The notes: generated by a model from the sequence alone, not told the origin. 64,000 bases of DNA from Ascoidea rubescens DSM 1968 (GCF_001661345.1 NW_017962913.1:1865428-1929427), one strand, 5' to 3'; positions 11,426 through 22,406 are shown, counted from the stretch's first letter. A program made the numbers and translations.

Positions 11426-13138
11426 GTTATTGTTATTATTGTTATTTTCATGATAATGAAGATCGTTGTTATTATCATTTTCGTTGTTTCCATTTTCAAT
11501 TAATTTACTTGATTTTTCAGAGTCAATTTTACCAATTGAAAGATCATAATCAAAAGTTGAAAAGTTTATATTACCAAATATTGATAAAATTGACCATCCG
11601 TTAGTATATAAAATAAATAGGGTTGAGTCATCTTGAGAATAGTTGATTTTCAAAATTTTTTTTGAGTTTAAAGGAATATTTAATTTTTTAATTAATTGAA
11701 TTGATGATACATTGTTTATATTCTTAAGATTATAGAGAAAAATTCGGTAATCATTTGTTATTATTGTGAATAAGTTATATGAGTTATTAAATAATGTGAA
11801 TAAAGCATTGTTTAAATTGTAAATGCAAAAGCCGTTGATTATTTGAAATATCGAGTTTTTAGTATCATCATTATTATTGTTATTATCATTTTTAAAGGAA
11901 TTAGTTGGATTAAAGTTATAGTTAAATAACCAAATGTTTTTATTATTTGTTATAAAAGTGAAGAATTTTTTTTTAAAATTAAAATTTAAAGAAGTTATAT
12001 GAGAGACATTTTTTTCATTAAACCAGATAAAATCATTTAAAAAGAAGGAGTTATTAAAAGAGTTTTTGATTTTATTTTTGTTTAGATTGATTAGTTGAAA
12101 TAAAATGACATTTTTGTCCTTTGTTTTGATTAATAATAGAAGAAAAAAATTGTTTAATGGAATAAAGTCTAGTAGTATATTTTGAAATTTTAGAATTAAA
12201 TTGAATCTCAAATTATAATCATATATTAAACTATCAGTTAGACTTGATTGGGTGGCATTGAAATTATTGTCATTATAGTTGTCATTTGAATAATTTTTAT
12301 GATTATGATTATTATTGTTAGAATTATTGCTGTTTTTGTTGGTATGAATATTATGATTAGTATTATCAGTATTATTAGTATTATTAGTATTATTAGTATT
12401 ATTATTATTATTATTATTATTAATTGCAGAATGAGTGTTATCATTAGAATTACTGCTAAAGCCTGAAAAAAGGTGGTTATTATGTTGAGTGATAGGCAAA
12501 CCCAATTGGATCAATTGGTCTTGAGTATTATAGATTGAATAAATTTCGTTCAATGAAGAATCATTTGAAATTATAAAGGAGCTGAAAATATTTGAAATGC
12601 TTGAAGATTTTTCCAGTTTATCTTTATCATCGTTTGAATGAGGGTTATTTGAGGTGATATTCAAAGAATTTTGAGTTTTGTTTGAATCAATATTGCTGTT
12701 GTTATTATTATTATCCGAATATGCGTTGCTGTGAAAATTATAACCTGAATCAGAATCAGAATCAGAATGTGAGTCAAAATTCAGATTTACATTATTCTTG
12801 AGGTAATTTGTAAAGTCAGGAAAATTAGATAAAATTGAAAAGATTAAAAGAAAGCCCTTTGAAGTTTGAACAAAGATTAACGATCCATCATTTGAGCACT
12901 TTAAAGAGTGGTTGTCACCATATAAGTCGAGCGATTCCTTTGATCTCGTATAAGCTGAAGTTAGAACTATTGGACTAGCATTGTACAAATAGAGGTTAGT
13001 CTTTGAAATGACTACAAAAGGGAGAAACGAACTGAGTTTGTTTAGTGATATTTTAATCAAAACATCATTTCGAGAGTGGTAAGAAGAAGGAAGAGATGGG
13101 ATGTCAACAATAGAAGGAGCAGATTCAGGCCAAATCAT
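9149..13138 (-). CDS. RIC1: Ric1, subunit of the Ric1-Rgp1 exchange factor for Ypt6
   Basis: 1329 residues from the ATG at 13138 (MIWPESAPSIVDIPS); the frame extends ten codons further but without an ATG. S. cerevisiae Ric1 has about 1056 residues; most of the excess is Asn-rich insertions (about residues 130-330 and a run of over 25 Asn near residue 580). The N-terminal two thirds look like beta-propeller strands. The C-terminal RIC1 domain is clear near residues 1225-1270 (YWKPVFKTMKKTPKDLFDE, then YKTAGYFLMIFLN). Known role: with Rgp1 it activates the Rab GTPase Ypt6 at the Golgi for endosome-to-Golgi traffic. A GTAAGT-like word close to the C-terminus is too near the next AG (about 26 nt) to be an intron. 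Confidence 0.9.
11357..11445. repeat. (ATT)n trinucleotide tract inside RIC1
   Basis: A nearly pure ATT/TTA array that reads AAT (Asn) on the RIC1 strand, interrupted at the end by GTT. It encodes the longest Asn run of the protein and is likely length-variable. Confidence 0.9.
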
Positions 13139-14317
13139 GGAAAAACAGGATAGATCAGTGCCAGTCAATGGAGTGTTGTTACAAAACTCGAGGCATAATT
13201 TGTCAAAACATACAGAAGAAGGAAGGAAGAGAAGTAATAAAGAAATGTATATATCAACATCTCAAGAAGGCACGTGCTGGACCGCAGCAGAAGGTGTTGG
13301 ATGTCGGTCGGAACCACGGATAACAACCGTCAGAACTGCCGGAGAGTTTCCGCGACTATCTGTCGCGTTCATTCTCCGGTTTAACCACACCTATAAAAAG
13401 GACCACTCTGCTAGCCTTTGCCTTCTTTTAAAGCATAACTTGGAGAGACCTTAATCAGTATCATGAATTCGTTGCAATTTCAAATATGTTATACTATTCT
13501 GTGTTGCATGAGGTGTGGCCGGAAAACACAATCCGAACTCGGAAGTTCGTGAAGTCATTATGGTCCGTTGCCCCAAACGAAATACACAAGACTTAACCAA
13601 TATGAAACGAAAATTGTGTTTTAACAAACAACACTTAATTCACAAATATGTTGATAAAGACTGCAATCCAAATAATATAAATATAATCACTAAATAGCTA
13701 AGTAGAAATAAAATAAAACAAGAAAGGAAAAGGAGAGAGAAGTCTACTAAGTCATGAGTACTAGAAGAAATCTCTACCCTTCCTTCGACGACTGTCAAGC
13801 TGACAGCATTCATGTGAAAAACACTGAAAGTAATAACGAAGAGGAACTTGATAGTTCACCAAAGGCTTCCGAAATTAACGAATTAAATCAGAGAGTTGAG
13901 TATTGAATCGAATGTTGCATCCGGATTTGAACGACTAGAACGAATGTTCAAAAGTGTATTAGCTCGTAACGAACGGACGGATATCGGTTATTCAAGGTCA
14001 CAACACAAACAAGTGAAGAGAAAGTTACGTAAACTGTACAAAATAGTACAAAATGGAATACAGATACTTGTCACGTGACATGTTGTTTTGATTTTTTAGT
14101 CACCGTTTATTTCTCTGATCAGCCATTATTCATCTCCAAAAGATGAACTACTTTGAGCCCTACCGGAAGCGGACGGGCCGCTTAGGGCTTGATGGGCAGT
14201 TTGAGCCCTGAAAAGTACTGTGATACTGTAGATTAAAGGTAAGTATAGAATTGTAGAAGTGCAACATGAGAAAGAACAAACTGGAATATAAACAAAGTAC
14301 TCTTGCAACCAGAGGGC
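13139..14317. other. gap between RIC1 and NB4M
   Basis: About 1.2 kb without an intact gene. CACGTG occurs at 13271 and within a palindromic GTCACGTGAC at about 14074. The segment 13295-14080 may be an element fossil (separate entry). Between 14145 and 14200 the word TTTGAGCCCT occurs twice, with an inverted AGGGCTT between the copies. Confidence 0.45.
13295..14080 (+). mobile_element. possible LTR-type retroelement fossil (broken)
   Basis: From 13295 the sequence begins TGTTGG, as many yeast LTRs do, and carries a TATAAAAA box at 13392-13399, an LTR-like arrangement. Downstream, about 13754-14035, lies a gag-like coding patch: polar, acidic and then coiled-coil-like, followed by basic residues. 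There is no protease, reverse transcriptase, integrase or second terminal repeat. It looks broken, with at least two disruptions and loss of everything downstream. Age cannot be judged because no paired repeat exists here. The family is not certain, and an unrelated decayed gene remains possible. Confidence 0.3.
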
Positions 14318-14680
14318 TCAATTACCCCTGAGGAACTTGGAGACAAAGGAGTTGTCAGCAGTTTCATACACTTCTTCATCTTTGAAGTATTTCATAACCT
14401 GGCACTGTTGCTTCCAGAAATTTATAGACTCTTGGTACTCCATCTGGCCCTTCATGTATATAATGTTGATGATGCTGAGGTCGGAGATGTATCTGTTTCT
14501 TTCAAAGTTCTGTCTGATTTTTGTCTTCACAGAGGAGATGGGCATGTTCAATTCGTAGAGTTCGACAAATGTTGGAGCACCTCTAATAAATCGACGGTAG
14601 AGGTGGATCACCCTTTTTTGCATGTCTGGCGAGGTCAAGGAACGACGGGTGGTCTCTGCAAATTCTGTGGCTAATGTCAT
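14318..14680 (-). CDS. complex I LYR subunit NB4M (NDUFA6/B14 family)
   Basis: 120 residues. The LYR motif is at residues 27-29 (HLYRRFIRGAP), followed by the family pattern SVKTKIRQNFERNRYISD, then MKGQMEYQESINFWKQ and the terminal FVSKFLRGN, which parallels human NDUFA6 (WKQRTHVMRFF...FLSKF). Known role: accessory subunit at the matrix arm of NADH:ubiquinone oxidoreductase, needed for catalysis and binding the mitochondrial acyl-carrier protein. Saccharomyces lacks complex I, so this marks the organism as a yeast that keeps it. The upstream 347-base divergent promoter has a CCAAT box at 14787-14791, fitting Hap-type control of respiratory genes (inference). Confidence 0.93.
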   Translation of the reverse strand: MTLATEFAETTRRSLTSPDMQKRVIHLYRRFIRGAPTFVELYELNMPISSVKTKIRQNFERNRYISDLSIINIIYMKGQMEYQESINFWKQQCQVMKYFKDEEVYETADNSFVSKFLRGN

Positions 14681-15027
14681 CTCGAATATACCTCTTTTTG
14701 TTGCTGCTGCTGCTGCTGCTAGTAGTGCTTCCTTTGAAGATTCCTTTCGAGTCTCCAGTCAGCGAAATCAAAATCTCTTTGGTTGGCCAATCGGTTTCCA
14801 TCACGTGTGGTAGTCTCGCGCCGCATGCGCCACATGCGCCTTTAAGATGAGCAAAATAGTTTATTGCTGTACTCTCTGTGGCTCTCATGCTTTTGTATGC
14901 CTGTAAGTGCATGCTTCCGCCAGAGTGGCTCTGATTTGCTTATCGAAGAACAGCTTTTTTGTTTTCAGATTCAACCATCCTAAGAAAGATAACCAAACAG
15001 TCGATACTCCTACACTTCACCAGAAAA
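14681..15027. promoter_or_regulatory. divergent promoter NB4M / PQ-loop gene
   Basis: Contains CCAAT at 14787-14791 (possible HAP complex site), ATCACGTG at 14800-14807 (E-box/Cbf1-type) and a GC-rich pair of near-repeats, GCATGCGCC and ACATGCGCC, at about 14823-14840. Which gene each site serves cannot be told from the sequence. Confidence 0.5.
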
Positions 15028-15864
15028 ATGTCAGATCAATGCTCTTCTTTTCTCGATCCATCTGTTGTTGGCTTTTTGTTTGCCTCCTCGTTGGCAGTCG
15101 GAATATCCTTTTCCTATGTTCCCCAACACATCAAAATCATCCACCGAAGAACCTCAGAGGGTATTTCTCCTTTATTCTTATTGCTAGGTACTACAAGTGG
15201 GATATCTGCCTTTTCAAATTTAATTCTTCTTAGTCACTTTTCCATAGATTGTTGTTATTCTTTTCCCTTGACTGTCTTTGAATGTTTGAGTTCCCAATTG
15301 GGCATGATACAAGTTGGTGCTCAAGCCATTTGTGCCACTTTAATACTAGTATTCTGTATCTACTGCACTAAAAATTCACCAACTCAAGATAAAATTGAAT
15401 ATGAAAAACTATACCACATCTGGAAATTCATAATAGTCTATAGTATTGTCCATGTTTGTTTGATCTTGTTTATCTTTTTGATTAATCTTCATCTATTAAT
15501 TCCATTGGCCAATTTACTAGGCGTAACTGCAACTATACTAGCTTCTTTTCAATATTTCCCACAAATCTATACGACTTTCAAATTAAAACACACAGGCTCT
15601 TTATCTGTTCCAATGATGTGCATGCAAACTCCAGGTGGTTTCGTCTGGACTTTATCCCTAATATTAAGACCTGGTGCTATTTGGAGCAGTTGGTTACCTT
15701 ATTTAACGGCTGCTACTCTACAGGGTATTCTTCTATTAATGTGTATCTTTTACCAATATAAATATCCAACTTTGAAATCAGATCAAAATTTATTAATAAT
15801 TCCTGATGATTCAAATTCAGTTAAACCTATGGATAATGAATCAACTCCATTATTATCTACTTGA
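15028..15864 (+). CDS. PQ-loop repeat membrane protein
   Basis: 278 residues from the first ATG (MSDQCSSFLDPSVVG); the frame is open for 23 more codons without an ATG. Seven hydrophobic segments can be counted. Two PQ-loop motifs sit in the expected places: FSYVPQHIKIIHRRTSEGIS in the first half and FQYFPQIYTTFKLKHTGSLS in the second. The PQ-loop family includes lysosomal/vacuolar cationic amino-acid exporters and cystinosin. The pattern here (TSGISAF, a Cys-Cys pair, VGAQ) looks closest to the less studied S. cerevisiae YDR090C type rather than Ypq1-3, from memory. The C-terminal tail ends in ESTPLLST, a dileucine-type sorting signal (EST-PLL) consistent with a vacuolar location (inference). 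Confidence 0.82.
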   Translation: MSDQCSSFLDPSVVGFLFASSLAVGISFSYVPQHIKIIHRRTSEGISPLFLLLGTTSGISAFSNLILLSHFSIDCCYSFPLTVFECLSSQLGMIQVGAQAICATLILVFCIYCTKNSPTQDKIEYEKLYHIWKFIIVYSIVHVCLILFIFLINLHLLIPLANLLGVTATILASFQYFPQIYTTFKLKHTGSLSVPMMCMQTPGGFVWTLSLILRPGAIWSSWLPYLTAATLQGILLLMCIFYQYKYPTLKSDQNLLIIPDDSNSVKPMDNESTPLLST

Positions 15865-16138
15865 GTAAAATAAAATGCTACAAAATGACAAATCAACTGG
15901 AAACAAAACACAGAACAAAAAATAAAGAATAAAAAATAAAAACAAAAACAAAAACAAAAACAAAAAATAACAAAATGATTATAATCATAATAATAATTTC
16001 CATTAATATAGTTATAAATTCAATTCGGAAATTCGGAAATTCCTGCACTTTTAAATACTTCAATTCTTTACAATTTTAATCTTTTTATTTTTTTTCATTT
16101 TTTTAACTCTATTTATCTCACTTTTTATCTTACTTCAT

Positions 16139-17776
16139 TTAAACACTGATGGTTTTCCAAATATTCAATCCTTCTCCTCCTGTAGATACCAAACACCCGG
16201 GTAGTTGTTTATGCCATTGGACTTCTTTAACATCCTTTTGCCAATGAACAAACAATAGCTGTGGTGGAATATCCTTTAGATCTTTATTATCCAAATTTTG
16301 CTGTTTAATTTCTTCATCGTCTGCTTCAACTGATAAATCCCATAATGTCACTGTATTATCCTCACTCGCGACTGCAATAATACTTTCATCTAATGGATTA
16401 AAGTTGATTGATGTTATAGCAGACTGATGGAAATCATATTCTGCTACTGGTGATGGACTGTGGGTTTTATTATTCCCATTAAATGATCTTAAGTCCCAAA
16501 TGCCCCATTTACCATCATCATAGCCAGAACTTAATAAAAAATCTACTTTGTTTGACCACGATATCACATTGACATCGGTATTGGATGCCATGACTGATAT
16601 AGCAGGTTTGTGTTTTTTAGATCTTGTATCCCAGATTCTGATATAACCATCACAGCCAGCTGTTGCAAAAACTGTTTTCTCAGATTTAGACCATTGAATA
16701 TCTTCAATTGACTTGTCGTTTATTTGAAATGGTGTCTTGTCGGTGAACCAGTTGCTGGTTGTTCTTTGAGTAAAATAAATTCGGCCTGTTATATCTCCAG
16801 AGAGTAATGCTCCATTGGCCAATAATGGAGACCAGTCAAGTCCATAGCCTTCCAATCTCCCATGGTTTCTTATTGTGTGGATTTGTCTTTTGAATCTTTT
16901 GGGAACCATGAAACCTGGAGTGTCAAATGATTTCAAATGATTTGAAAGATCAAAAATTTGAACATCTCCATCTTCACACATTGTGGCAGTTAGATAGCTA
17001 TTATTATTATTATTATTATTTGAGTTTGAGTTTGAGTTTACGTTAAAACTGGCAAAGGGCGACACTCTTATTCTATTGGTCGTGGTATTCAATCTGATTG
17101 ATTCGCTCTCCATTATCGGATCAATATCGATGTTGTTATCGTTATCCTCGTCCATATCCTCACCCTCCTCATCGTCGTTGTCCTTAACTAAAGTCTTTGA
17201 CAATTGAGACAATTTCAATAGCAACAACTCGTTATCCTTGGCCTTTGAAGCCTGGGTCGCAGTTGCAATATACATCTTTGCAGGATAGGATCTTCTTTCA
17301 TTTCCATAGTTATCGGGAACCACATCCAATGTGAGACAGGGCCATGGCAAGTTAATTGTATGGAGCATTTCATAAACAGTAGGATCAGCTTCCATGACCT
17401 CGTCAGGACCTAGGGGCTTGGATTTATGGGGCAAATATATTGATGGTTGGTTTTTCTGGTCTTGACCTTTGGCTTGTTCTTTTATATCAAGTTGGTAGTC
17501 TTCTTTGATTATATTGCGAGGATCAGGGTTGTCGATTCCTACCACGCCATCGTCGTCATTGTCATCTTGCTCCGAATTTATTTGAATAATTTCTCCATCA
17601 CTCTCAAAATCGTCTCCATATGGATCTTCAAATTCGCCCATCTCAACATCATTTGCAAGGTCGTTCTCATTGTTCTGATTGAGCGTTGTAGAAGCAGGAA
17701 GGTCTCCAGAAGCTGTTTTTGGAAACGTAGCACGACCTGGGTTAACACCCACCTGTTCAGCTGTTCTCTTCGACAT
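16139..17776 (-). CDS. RRB1: Rrb1, WD40 chaperone of ribosomal protein L3 (GRWD1 family)
   Basis: 545 residues; S. cerevisiae Rrb1 has 511. The N-terminus is acidic ([16 protein letters not shown]), then the CAF1C/H4-binding-like segment [20 protein letters not shown] that opens this WD40 subfamily, then about seven WD repeats ([29 protein letters not shown]). Acidic insertions ([11 protein letters not shown]) and an Asn tract lengthen the first third. Known role: it captures newly made Rpl3 during translation and delivers it to the early 60S pre-ribosome in the nucleolus. It shares a 239-base promoter with the divergent gene at 18016. Confidence 0.94.
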   Translation of the reverse strand: MSKRTAEQVGVNPGRATFPKTASGDLPASTTLNQNNENDLANDVEMGEFEDPYGDDFESDGEIIQINSEQDDNDDDGVVGIDNPDPRNIIKEDYQLDIKEQAKGQDQKNQPSIYLPHKSKPLGPDEVMEADPTVYEMLHTINLPWPCLTLDVVPDNYGNERRSYPAKMYIATATQASKAKDNELLLLKLSQLSKTLVKDNDDEEGEDMDEDNDNNIDIDPIMESESIRLNTTTNRIRVSPFASFNVNSNSNSNNNNNNNSYLTATMCEDGDVQIFDLSNHLKSFDTPGFMVPKRFKRQIHTIRNHGRLEGYGLDWSPLLANGALLSGDITGRIYFTQRTTSNWFTDKTPFQINDKSIEDIQWSKSEKTVFATAGCDGYIRIWDTRSKKHKPAISVMASNTDVNVISWSNKVDFLLSSGYDDGKWGIWDLRSFNGNNKTHSPSPVAEYDFHQSAITSINFNPLDESIIAVASEDNTVTLWDLSVEADDEEIKQQNLDNKDLKDIPPQLLFVHWQKDVKEVQWHKQLPGCLVSTGGEGLNIWKTISV

Positions 17777-18015
17777 TGTGGTGCTTTGTATTCCTCACTA
17801 AACCCTCAATTTCTCGTCCTGAGATCATTGGAAAACTGCCAAATCAAAAAAAAAGTGAAAAATTGACCCAAAAAAAAAACTTTTCGGTTTACCCGGCCTA
17901 AACCGGCGCCAGTACTGCGGGTCGAAGAAAACTCTGAAAGAACTGGGCGTTAAAAGATGTTGAGGAAGAATTGTCAACAGTTGAAAAGCAATTGAAGAAA
18001 AATTGCACAGCTCCA

Positions 18016-18678
18016 ATGGACAGGAGGACATTCCACATATTGAGTCAGAGATTGGACTACTTGGAGTTGCTCTGCAACAGCAGACAGCTCACCAGTAACG
18101 ATACACATCCATCGGTTCTTGTTCAGCTCTCTCAGCTACACTCAAACCTAAAGGAGATCGTAGCATCAAACTACTCTCGCTACTCAGATTTGTTTCAAAT
18201 CATATCCCATCACAATCTTTGGAGCGAAGTGCCCTCTCACCAGATCGATGCTATTGCTGAGCTACCATCAAATTATGACAACCCTCATTTAAACTCTCAG
18301 AATACCAACGACACCAAAGATGTGGAGATCAAGAAAAAACTCATCTTATCAAATGAAGACGATTTGAAATGCATAATCAAAAACATCAACGACTTATCCT
18401 CGCTCAATTCGATGAAATTGATCAACAAAAATTTCGCTGACCTTGATCTACTAGACCAGAAATACAATCTTCTTCTTCTCAAGAAATCGCTAAACGATTC
18501 TTTTTTTCCTAACCGCTACCACCCTTTGTTTATAAAATCAATTGCTATAGCCGAAGGTTACATAAATCTCATCAACAAACAAAACAAGTTCTTGGTCCAT
18601 ATCGAAGAATCTTTACTAAATCTTGACCTATCGCTTCGAAAAAAGGAAATCGCCATATTTAACAAAGAATCTTACTGA
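18016..18678 (+). CDS. putative dynactin p24 / Ldb18-like coiled-coil protein
   Basis: 220 residues from the first ATG; the frame is open 15 codons further without an ATG. The sequence is helical and Leu-rich throughout, with an N-terminal helix (HILSQRLDYLELLC) like the start of dynactin p24 (LQARVEELERWV), a second helix pair, then a long segment beginning KLILSNEDDLKCIIKNINDL that resembles FILAEEQFILSQVALLEQV of human p24. Lengths are similar (186 in human). Known role of p24/Ldb18: shoulder subunit that links Jnm1/p50 to Nip100/p150 in dynactin, for dynein-driven spindle positioning. The similarity is weak and judged by eye; a generic coiled-coil protein is the alternative. Confidence 0.45.
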   Translation: MDRRTFHILSQRLDYLELLCNSRQLTSNDTHPSVLVQLSQLHSNLKEIVASNYSRYSDLFQIISHHNLWSEVPSHQIDAIAELPSNYDNPHLNSQNTNDTKDVEIKKKLILSNEDDLKCIIKNINDLSSLNSMKLINKNFADLDLLDQKYNLLLLKKSLNDSFFPNRYHPLFIKSIAIAEGYINLINKQNKFLVHIEESLLNLDLSLRKKEIAIFNKESY

Positions 18679-18842
18679 TTCTCATATTATTTTCCTTATT
18701 CCTTATTCCTTATTCAACACAAACGTCATCCGTTTGATTTGGAACAGAAATTCAAATTTTCAAAAATCAAAAGAAAAATACAATCAAAACTCAAATAACA
18801 AAATCATTCATCTTTGCTTCACCATATTTAACTCAAAGAAAA

Positions 18843-20297
18843 ATGGTATTGGGCAATTCTACAAATTACTTACGAAATATATTGCCTTCAATAAAATCCA
18901 TTCTTACCCAAATCTCATCCAGCGTATCTCATCCCAGCAGTAATTTTTCAAAACCACTACAACTCAAAAAAGAAATACCGAACATAGACTATAATGATGA
19001 TATTGATAATAAAGCTAGCATCAACACTAAAACTAAGGCCAAAAATAGCAATAGTAATAATTATAAAACCCTTCCTTTGAGATATCTTGATGAAACCATA
19101 TACAAACAGATGGAACCAAATGAAAATGATCAAATCTTTGTTGCAATTTCCTCTGGAGTGGATTCATCCGTTACTGCTGCTCTACTAAAACAAAAATATA
19201 AAAACATACAGGCTATTTATATGGCAAATTGGTCCCAAACCTCAAACTGTATCGAAAAAGATTGGAATGATGTTCAGGACCTTTGTCAGTTTTTAAATAT
19301 ACCTTGTAAACGACTAAATTTCGAAAAGGATTATTGGTTTAATGTCTTTGAACCAATGATCGAAATGTATAAAAATGGTTTAACCCCAAATCCTGATATC
19401 TATTGTAATCAATTTGTCAAATTTGGTAAACTATTCAATTATCTAGATGAATACCAAAAGAACCACAAACCAATCACCCCAAGTTCAAATTGGTGGCTAG
19501 CAACTGGCCATTATGCTAGAATCATGAATCATATCCCTTCAAACCAATTCCATTTATTAAGAAGCTTATACCCTAATAAAGATCAAAGTTTTTACCTATC
19601 CAAAATATCTCCATCCATTTTAAACCATTTGCTTCTACCTGTTGGCCATTATTCAAAGACTCAAATTAGACAATTAGCAAAAGATTTTAATTTGCCAACT
19701 GCTTCAAAACCCGATTCTCAAGGTCTATGTTTTGTCAACCCTTCAAACACAAAAAATGGAAAATTTCGAAAATTCTTAAACGATTTTATTCAGCCAAAAC
19801 CGGGAAATATTATCACAAAAGATGGCACAATTTTTGGTCAACACCAAGGCTTGTGGCATGGAACAATAGGTCAAAAATCTGGGATCTCAATGCCGCAAGG
19901 AAATCAATTATACAAAGGTGTTTGGTATATAAGTGAAAAGAGAATTGCATCTAATGAATTAGTAATTGTTAAAGGCGGAGATAATGTTGATTTATTCACA
20001 AATACGATGATTGTAAAAAACTGGACCTGGATGGGAAATGATTTGAATTTTCAACAAATTAATCAAATTTTGTCAAATAAAAAAAACGATCATGAATTAT
20101 GTGTTCAATATATTTCCTTACAAAAACCCTTAAAGATCAGCAATTTTAATCTTGTTAATAATAAATTAAACGAAATTCAGATCTCGCTAACACAACTTGC
20201 CAGAGCAATCACTCCTGGTCAAAACATGGTATTATATGATGGAAACAGGATTCTTGGTTGTGGTATTATTCAAAAATCCTTTAAATTGAATCTTTAA
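18843..20297 (+). CDS. SLM3: mitochondrial tRNA 2-thiouridylase (MnmA/MTU1 family)
   Basis: 484 residues. It adds sulfur to U34 of mitochondrial tRNA-Lys, -Glu and -Gln. The first 80 residues are Ser/Asn/Lys-rich, and the first 45 have almost no acid, fitting a mitochondrial presequence. The ATP pyrophosphatase loop is SSGVDSS (residues 103-109; the usual form is SGGVDSS). The catalytic cysteines are in NPDIYCNQFVKFG and GLCFV, and ATGHYAR, DQSFYLSK and IGQKSG are also family motifs. S. cerevisiae Slm3 has 417 residues; the excess is mainly N-terminal. It follows the p24-like gene on the same strand after 164 bases. Confidence 0.94.
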   Translation: MVLGNSTNYLRNILPSIKSILTQISSSVSHPSSNFSKPLQLKKEIPNIDYNDDIDNKASINTKTKAKNSNSNNYKTLPLRYLDETIYKQMEPNENDQIFVAISSGVDSSVTAALLKQKYKNIQAIYMANWSQTSNCIEKDWNDVQDLCQFLNIPCKRLNFEKDYWFNVFEPMIEMYKNGLTPNPDIYCNQFVKFGKLFNYLDEYQKNHKPITPSSNWWLATGHYARIMNHIPSNQFHLLRSLYPNKDQSFYLSKISPSILNHLLLPVGHYSKTQIRQLAKDFNLPTASKPDSQGLCFVNPSNTKNGKFRKFLNDFIQPKPGNIITKDGTIFGQHQGLWHGTIGQKSGISMPQGNQLYKGVWYISEKRIASNELVIVKGGDNVDLFTNTMIVKNWTWMGNDLNFQQINQILSNKKNDHELCVQYISLQKPLKISNFNLVNNKLNEIQISLTQLARAITPGQNMVLYDGNRILGCGIIQKSFKLNL

Positions 20298-20981
20298 ATC
20301 TGGTATTCAAATTTATTAAAAAATATTAACAAAGATTAAAAAATATTATCAAAATATTATAGAAATATGACCAACAAACTTCACTAAACTTAAATTTGTA
20401 AATATTTTCAAAAGTTTAATCATATTATTTTTTATCATTCTTTTTTTTTGTTGTCTTTTTTTTTCATTTGGTATTTTGAATTAACGTTAACGAAGTTTTG
20501 GAAAATTTTCGACCTAAAAGGTTTAGCTGCTTGTATATGGTATTAACAGTTCAAACATTTATTTTCTATTTCGTAATCAAGCCAAAGAAACCCATTAAGT
20601 AATTAATATCGGTAATAAATGAACTATCAATAAATATCAATTCAAAAACTAAAATATTCATTAAAAAAAGAAAAACAACGAAAATTCTAAGAAATAATCT
20701 CAAAAAAATAGAAAAAAAAAAAAGTAAAAAAAACTTAAGAAATAAGTAAAAAAAACTTAAGAAATAAGTAAAAAAAAATCAATTGTAAAAAACGAAGAAA
20801 AAAAAAATCATAAAGTTGAGTTAATAATATTAAGCAAAAATATAAAAATATCATTAAGTTGAATTATTAGTTGAAAACAAAGGAAAAATGGAATAGGATT
20901 GAATGTATTATTTGAAAATAAACTGGATTATTTACAAAATTTGGATTTAACGAGAAACCAATAAAAAGAAATTAAAAAGAA
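20298..20981. other. convergent 3' intergenic region, SLM3 / SHM2
   Basis: Very A-rich (on +) with repeated AAGAAATAAGTAAAAAAAAC words at about 20735-20780. No gene, tRNA or RNA motif is seen. Confidence 0.45.
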
Positions 20982-22406
20982 TTAATTCCATTCATTGACT
21001 GGTAGTGGGAATTGAGCACTCCAAGCAGATATTTCTTTCTTTAGTTCTTCAATTTCTGGAATACCTTTTGCAACAGCAGCTTTAAAATCCTTTAATTTGT
21101 TTTCAGTTGGTGGCAAATTCTTTTGAATATCAATTGATAATTCAACAGCTTTGTTGATATAAGATACAATCTTAGCAAAATCTAATTCGCCTAAACCTCT
21201 TGTTGTCATAGCTGGAGTACCAATTCTAATACCACCCGGGACTAAGGCAGATTTATCACCTGGAACAGAATTTTTATTCAAAGCAATGTTCATGTTTTCA
21301 CAGAGGGTTTCAACTCTAGCGCCGTCAATACCTTTACTTTGCTTCAAGTCTACCAAAACCATATGAGAGTCTGTACCGTCAGAAACCAATTTGTAGCCTA
21401 GCTTCTTAAAGCCATCTTCTAAGATTTTGGCATTTTTTAAGACTTGTTTTTGATACAATTTGAATTCTGGACTGGCTGCTTGTTTTAAAGCAGTAGCTAA
21501 GGCAGCAATGGTGTGGTTGTGTGGACCACCTTGATGACCTGGGAAAACTGAGAAATTGATTGGGTTTTCCAAGTTGTAGTAAACTTCAACGCCGGTTTTG
21601 GGATTAATTGATCTGACACCTCTTCTGAAAAAGATCATTGCTCCTCTTGGACCTCTAAGAGACTTGTGGGTGGTTGTTGTAACGATGTCAGCGTATTCGA
21701 AAGGAGATGGAATAACACCGGCAGCAATCAAACCAGAGATATGAGCCATATCAACCATCAAATAGGCACCAACTTTGTCAGCAATTTGTCTCATTCTCTT
21801 GTAGTCAATCAAACGACAATAAGCAGAAGTACCAGCAACCAAGATTTTTGGTCTGAACAATTCAGCAGTTTTTTCCAACATATCATAATCGATGATTCCA
21901 GTTTCCAAATCAACTCTGTAGGGCATTGTTTCGAAATAAGTTGAGACAGCAGAGATTTTTCTTCTATCAGTTTGATAACCATGAGACAAATGACCACCAT
22001 GAGGTAAGTCCAAACCCATTAATCTTTCGTGAGGTTTTATCAAAGCCTGGTAGACCTGCAAGTTTGATGGAGAGCCAGAAAGAGTTTGGACGTTAACACC
22101 CCATTTGTCTGGGGTTAAATGGAAGGCATCCAAGGCTCTGTTTTGACACAAGATCTCCATCTTATCGATGAATTCATTACCACCGTAATATCTGGCACCT
22201 GGATAACCTTCTGAGTACTTGTTTGACATGGGAGAACCAAGACAATCAAAAACAGAAGTTGAGGTGAAGTTTTCAGATGCAATAAGAACAATTGAGTGGC
22301 GTTGTCTGTCAATTTCATCGACAATAATTTTCTTGACTTCAGGATCAGTTTCCCCAACATGATTTTCAATCATGGACTTGTGAGATTCAGGTAGAGCATA
22401 TGACAT
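20982..22406 (-). CDS. SHM2: serine hydroxymethyltransferase, cytosolic type
   Basis: 474 residues from the ATG at 22406. It converts serine plus tetrahydrofolate to glycine plus methylene-THF. The sequence is near-identical to the family: [32 protein letters not shown], and the PLP-lysine motif [16 protein letters not shown]. The ATG start ([12 protein letters not shown]) matches the start of cytosolic Shm2, not Shm1. The same frame stays open for about 100 codons upstream with no ATG and a basic, acid-poor composition (see finding). The promoter holds TGACTCA and CACGTG. The highly biased codon use, with no CTG codons in the C-terminal ~350 codons that I read in frame, suggests strong expression. 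Confidence 0.96.
   Translation of the reverse strand: MSYALPESHKSMIENHVGETDPEVKKIIVDEIDRQRHSIVLIASENFTSTSVFDCLGSPMSNKYSEGYPGARYYGGNEFIDKMEILCQNRALDAFHLTPDKWGVNVQTLSGSPSNLQVYQALIKPHERLMGLDLPHGGHLSHGYQTDRRKISAVSTYFETMPYRVDLETGIIDYDMLEKTAELFRPKILVAGTSAYCRLIDYKRMRQIADKVGAYLMVDMAHISGLIAAGVIPSPFEYADIVTTTTHKSLRGPRGAMIFFRRGVRSINPKTGVEVYYNLENPINFSVFPGHQGGPHNHTIAALATALKQAASPEFKLYQKQVLKNAKILEDGFKKLGYKLVSDGTDSHMVLVDLKQSKGIDGARVETLCENMNIALNKNSVPGDKSALVPGGIRIGTPAMTTRGLGELDFAKIVSYINKAVELSIDIQKNLPPTENKLKDFKAAVAKGIPEIEELKKEISAWSAQFPLPVNEWN

Noticed and set aside
14074-14083. GTCACGTGAC as a possible CDEI of a point centromere
   Set aside because: No 80-base AT-rich CDEII and no CCGAA-type CDEIII follows; it is better read as an E-box.
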